Shown here: positions 61,976 to 64,000 of the stretch, piece after piece | How the letters are laid out: each line of letters opens with the position of its first letter | Numbering within the stretch: the first letter of the stretch is position 1 | From: Kuafuiihalomonas sp964473255 | Lineage (GTDB): Bacteria; Myxococcota; Kuafuiibacteriia; Kuafuiibacteriales; Kuafuiibacteriaceae | Length of the DNA: 64,000 nt | Assembly (NCBI GenBank): GCA_964473255.1 | Contig: CAYYOT010000004.1 | Location: forward strand, 62,001-126,000 | Direction: 5' to 3' | Translations under genes and position numbers: made by a program | Notes under the pieces: generated by a model | Database searches by the model: none | The model's input: the letters and a program-made list of their open reading frames with translations, nothing else | Told to the model about the DNA's origin: nothing

Positions 61976-64000
61976 CGGCCCTCCTGGATGGCGGCCTGGG
62001 CCGCCGCCAAGCGCACCCGTGGAACCTCGGCCACCGCGCAGGAGACATAGTCGAGTCCGAGACGCTGAGCCAAGCGGATCGAGCGCGGGTCGCCGGCGTG
62101 GCGGCCGGTCAAGCCGAGCATGAGGTCGGGCCGACGAGCCCGTCCTTCACGAACGGCTACGTCGATGAGCCCGCCAACGCCATCTTCGTCCAGGACGGTG
62201 AACGGGTCGGCCGGCAGGAGGCCGCGATCCACGTACTGCGCAACCAGGCCTTGGCCATCGCCTCGCGCCATCCCGAAGACGAGCTGGGTGAGGTCGTTCG
62301 TCCCGAAGGAGAAAAAGTCGGCCGACTCGGCGAGGGCGCGGGCCCGGAGCGCGGCCCGTGGGACCTCGATCATGGTTCCGATGCGAAAGTCGATGCGCTC
62401 CCCGGCATCGAAGACGTGCTCGGCCACCTTGTCGAGGGTGCGCCTGAGAAACGAAAGCTCGCGGGCGCCCGATACCAGCGGAAGCATGATCTCGGGTCGG
62501 ACCTGGACGCCCCGCCGGTGCGCTTCGATGGCAGCGGTCAGCACCGCTCGGGTCTGCATCTCGTACAGCTCCGGATGGGTCACCCCCAACCGGCTCCCTC
62601 GCAGGCCGAGCTCGGGGTTATCGTCGGCCAGCGCGGCCACCTTGGCACGGATCACGGAGGTCGGTCGGCCCAGCGTCTCGGCGACCCTCTCGAACTCTTC
62701 GTCGGAGTGGGGCCTCCACAGGGAAGGGTCGGGGTCGAGCAGGCGAATCACGACGGGCAGCCCAGGCATGGCTTCGAAAAGCTCGAGCAGGTCGGCCTGC
62801 TGAACCGGCTCGATTCGGCGCACCGCAGCTCGCCGGCCGACGTCGGTATCCGCGAGCAGGACGGACTGCAGCGATAGGCGCTTGTCGGGGGAGCGGAACA
62901 TGGCCTCGGTCCGACAAAGCCCGATTCCTTCCGCTCCCAGTCGCCGAGCGAGCGCCGCGTCCTTGGCATCGTCGGCGTTGACGCGGACCTGCAGCGTCCG
63001 ACGCTCGTCCGCCCAGCCCATGAGGCGATCGTACGCTTCGTTCACGGCGGGAAGGACCGTTTGCTTTTCGCCGAGCAGCACATCACCGGTGGCCCCCTCG
63101 ATGGTGATCGACTGTCCGGTTTCGATACGGTGGTCCTTGACCAGCATGAAGCCGCGGGCGGGATCGATGCGCAGCGCCGAGCATCCCACGACGCAGGGCC
63201 GACCCAATCCTCTCGCCACCACTGCGGCGTGGCAGGTCATGCCGCCGCGTGCGGTGAGCACGCCGGCCGCAGCCTTCATGCCGGGCACGTCCTCGGCCGA
63301 GGTTTCGTTTCGCACCAGGATGACGGGCTGCTGTGAGCCGAGGCGAAGGGCATCCTTCACCGTAAACACGACGGCGCCGCTGGCGGCGCCGGGACTGGCC
63401 GGAAGTCCGTGGGCGACGACTTCGGCCTCGGAATGGGGGGCGATCCGAGGCTCGAGCAGGCTCTCCACTTCGGCCGTACCCACCCGCAGAAGAGCCGCAT
63501 CTCGATCCACGAGGTCCTCGTCGACCATGTCGACCGCCAGCCGAAACGCCGAGGCCGGCGAACGCTGGGCCGTCTTGGCTTGAAGCAGCCACACCTGCCC
63601 CGACTCGATGGTGAACTCGAACTCGATCAGGTCGCGAAAGTGCATCTCGAGACGGTCGCGCATGGCGACGAGCTGGGAATAGGCCTCGGGGAGCGTACCT
63701 TCGAGCGTTCTCCCCGAGCTGGAGCTGCTTTGGTTCAGCGGGGACGGGTCCCGGCTCCCCGAGACCACGTCCTGCCCCTGCGCCCCGAGCAGATATTCGC
63801 CGAAGAGCCGGTGGGCGCCGGAATTCGGATCGCGCGTGAATGCGACGCCGCTCCCCGAGCGGTCATCGCGATTGCCGTAGACCATCGCCTGGATGATGAC
63901 GGCGGTGCCCAGCGCGGCGTCGATCTGATGCTGTCGCCGATAGGCTTTGGCCCGCGCATTGTTCCACGACCGAAGCACGCTCTCCACTGCGGTTTCGATC
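61972..64000 (-). CDS. Pyruvate, phosphate dikinase-like protein (N-terminus beyond window) with altered pyruvate-site motif
   Basis: About 676 C-terminal residues are visible; the frame is open to the window edge, so about 200 residues are missing. The end of the ATP-grasp domain (SWNNARAKAYRR; AFTRDPNSGAHRLFGEYL), the phosphohistidine swivel domain (GGMTCHAAVVARG with its His) and the TIM-barrel PEP/pyruvate domain (EGIGLCRTEAMF; GTMIEVPRAALRA; FFSFGTNDLTQLVFG) follow the PPDK order. The normal GICGEHGGDP, which carries the catalytic Cys, reads GLTGRHAGDP, so Cys is Thr and Glu is Arg. Normal PPDK interconverts pyruvate and PEP; loss of the acid/base Cys suggests reduced or changed activity. 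Confidence 0.86.
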   Translation of the reverse strand, partial: IETAVESVLRSWNNARAKAYRRQHQIDAALGTAVIIQAMVYGNRDDRSGSGVAFTRDPNSGAHRLFGEYLLGAQGQDVVSGSRDPSPLNQSSSSSGRTLEGTLPEAYSQLVAMRDRLEMHFRDLIEFEFTIESGQVWLLQAKTAQRSPASAFRLAVDMVDEDLVDRDAALLRVGTAEVESLLEPRIAPHSEAEVVAHGLPASPGAASGAVVFTVKDALRLGSQQPVILVRNETSAEDVPGMKAAAGVLTARGGMTCHAAVVARGLGRPCVVGCSALRIDPARGFMLVKDHRIETGQSITIEGATGDVLLGEKQTVLPAVNEAYDRLMGWADERRTLQVRVNADDAKDAALARRLGAEGIGLCRTEAMFRSPDKRLSLQSVLLADTDVGRRAAVRRIEPVQQADLLELFEAMPGLPVVIRLLDPDPSLWRPHSDEEFERVAETLGRPTSVIRAKVAALADDNPELGLRGSRLGVTHPELYEMQTRAVLTAAIEAHRRGVQVRPEIMLPLVSGARELSFLRRTLDKVAEHVFDAGERIDFRIGTMIEVPRAALRARALAESADFFSFGTNDLTQLVFGMARGDGQGLVAQYVDRGLLPADPFTVLDEDGVGGLIDVAVREGRARRPDLMLGLTGRHAGDPRSIRLAQRLGLDYVSCAVAEVPRVRLAAAQAAIQEGR
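61979..61985 (-). promoter_or_regulatory. Ribosome binding site fixing a TTG start
   Basis: AGGAGGG on the minus strand ends three bases before TTG at 61975. It lies inside the last codons of the PPDK-like gene and decides the otherwise unexpected TTG start of the lipoprotein gene. Confidence 0.72.

Noticed and set aside
1..64000. tRNA, rRNA, riboswitch or insertion sequence
   Set aside because: Intergenic gaps are short and none shows a cloverleaf, conserved riboswitch core, transposase or terminal inverted repeats that I could recognise.

Overview
The window is GC-rich (by eye roughly 65%) bacterial DNA that is almost wholly coding. It has about 50 protein genes, no tRNA, rRNA, CRISPR array, insertion sequence or prophage that I can see, and intergenic gaps that rarely exceed 150 bases. 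The content suggests Myxococcota, probably Polyangia and perhaps Sandaracinaceae-like (inference). Pointers are a Glt/Agl-type gliding or surface-transport cluster, a eukaryote-like Ser/Thr kinase, several FHA proteins including an FHA sigma-54 activator, eight predicted lipoproteins with PDA-rich linkers or beta-propellers, and DUF7151 repeats.

Layout: (1) 1-6233, minus strand: a DUF4178 zinc-ribbon protein, a 63-residue membrane peptide, DUF350, a membrane-fused spermidine-synthase-like protein, a Tat-exported FAD amine oxidase and a membrane protein cut by the window edge. (2) 6265-11770, minus: a gluconate shunt with SMP-30 lactonase, GH63 glycosidase, 6-phosphogluconate dehydrogenase and gluconokinase. 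(3) 11839-19519: single metabolic and housekeeping genes (class II amidotransferase, fructosamine kinase, beta-hydroxyacid dehydrogenase, PhoD phosphatase, DnaJ-domain protein, a YqjD/YqjE-like envelope-stress trio, an HExxH membrane protein). (4) 19516-30947, minus: an RNase Z-like protein without its metal ligands, then an almost complete Glt envelope machine: GltG-like (FHA + AgmX/PglI domain), GltF/CglF-like, TVP38, GltE-like, GltD-like, GltC-like and an outer-membrane barrel. The GltD-like gene is cut by one in-frame TAG. The AglRQS motor is not in the window. (5) 31066-43013: secreted proteins, an SDR/acyltransferase pair, an FHA sigma-54 activator, a glycosyltransferase, a Kelch-like lipoprotein, a Ser/Thr kinase and a TldD/PmbA pair. 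(6) 43283-64000: a 1066-residue DUF7151/Ig/propeller lipoprotein followed by a LamG gene remnant, a Kelch lipoprotein, Lnt with a partner lipoprotein, TolC- and MlaC-like proteins, a double-FHA protein beside an FHA-CpaF-like ATPase with a broken P-loop, two large lipoproteins, and the C-terminal three quarters of a PPDK-like enzyme.

A theme across the window is that several recognisable enzymes have lost signature catalytic residues: RNase Z-like, TldD, CpaF-like, SDR and PPDK-like. The strongest items for follow-up are the amber-split gltD in an otherwise intact Glt cluster, the FHA/pseudo-CpaF pair, and the TldD/PmbA pair without a metalloprotease motif. All assignments come from reading the translations; no database search was run.
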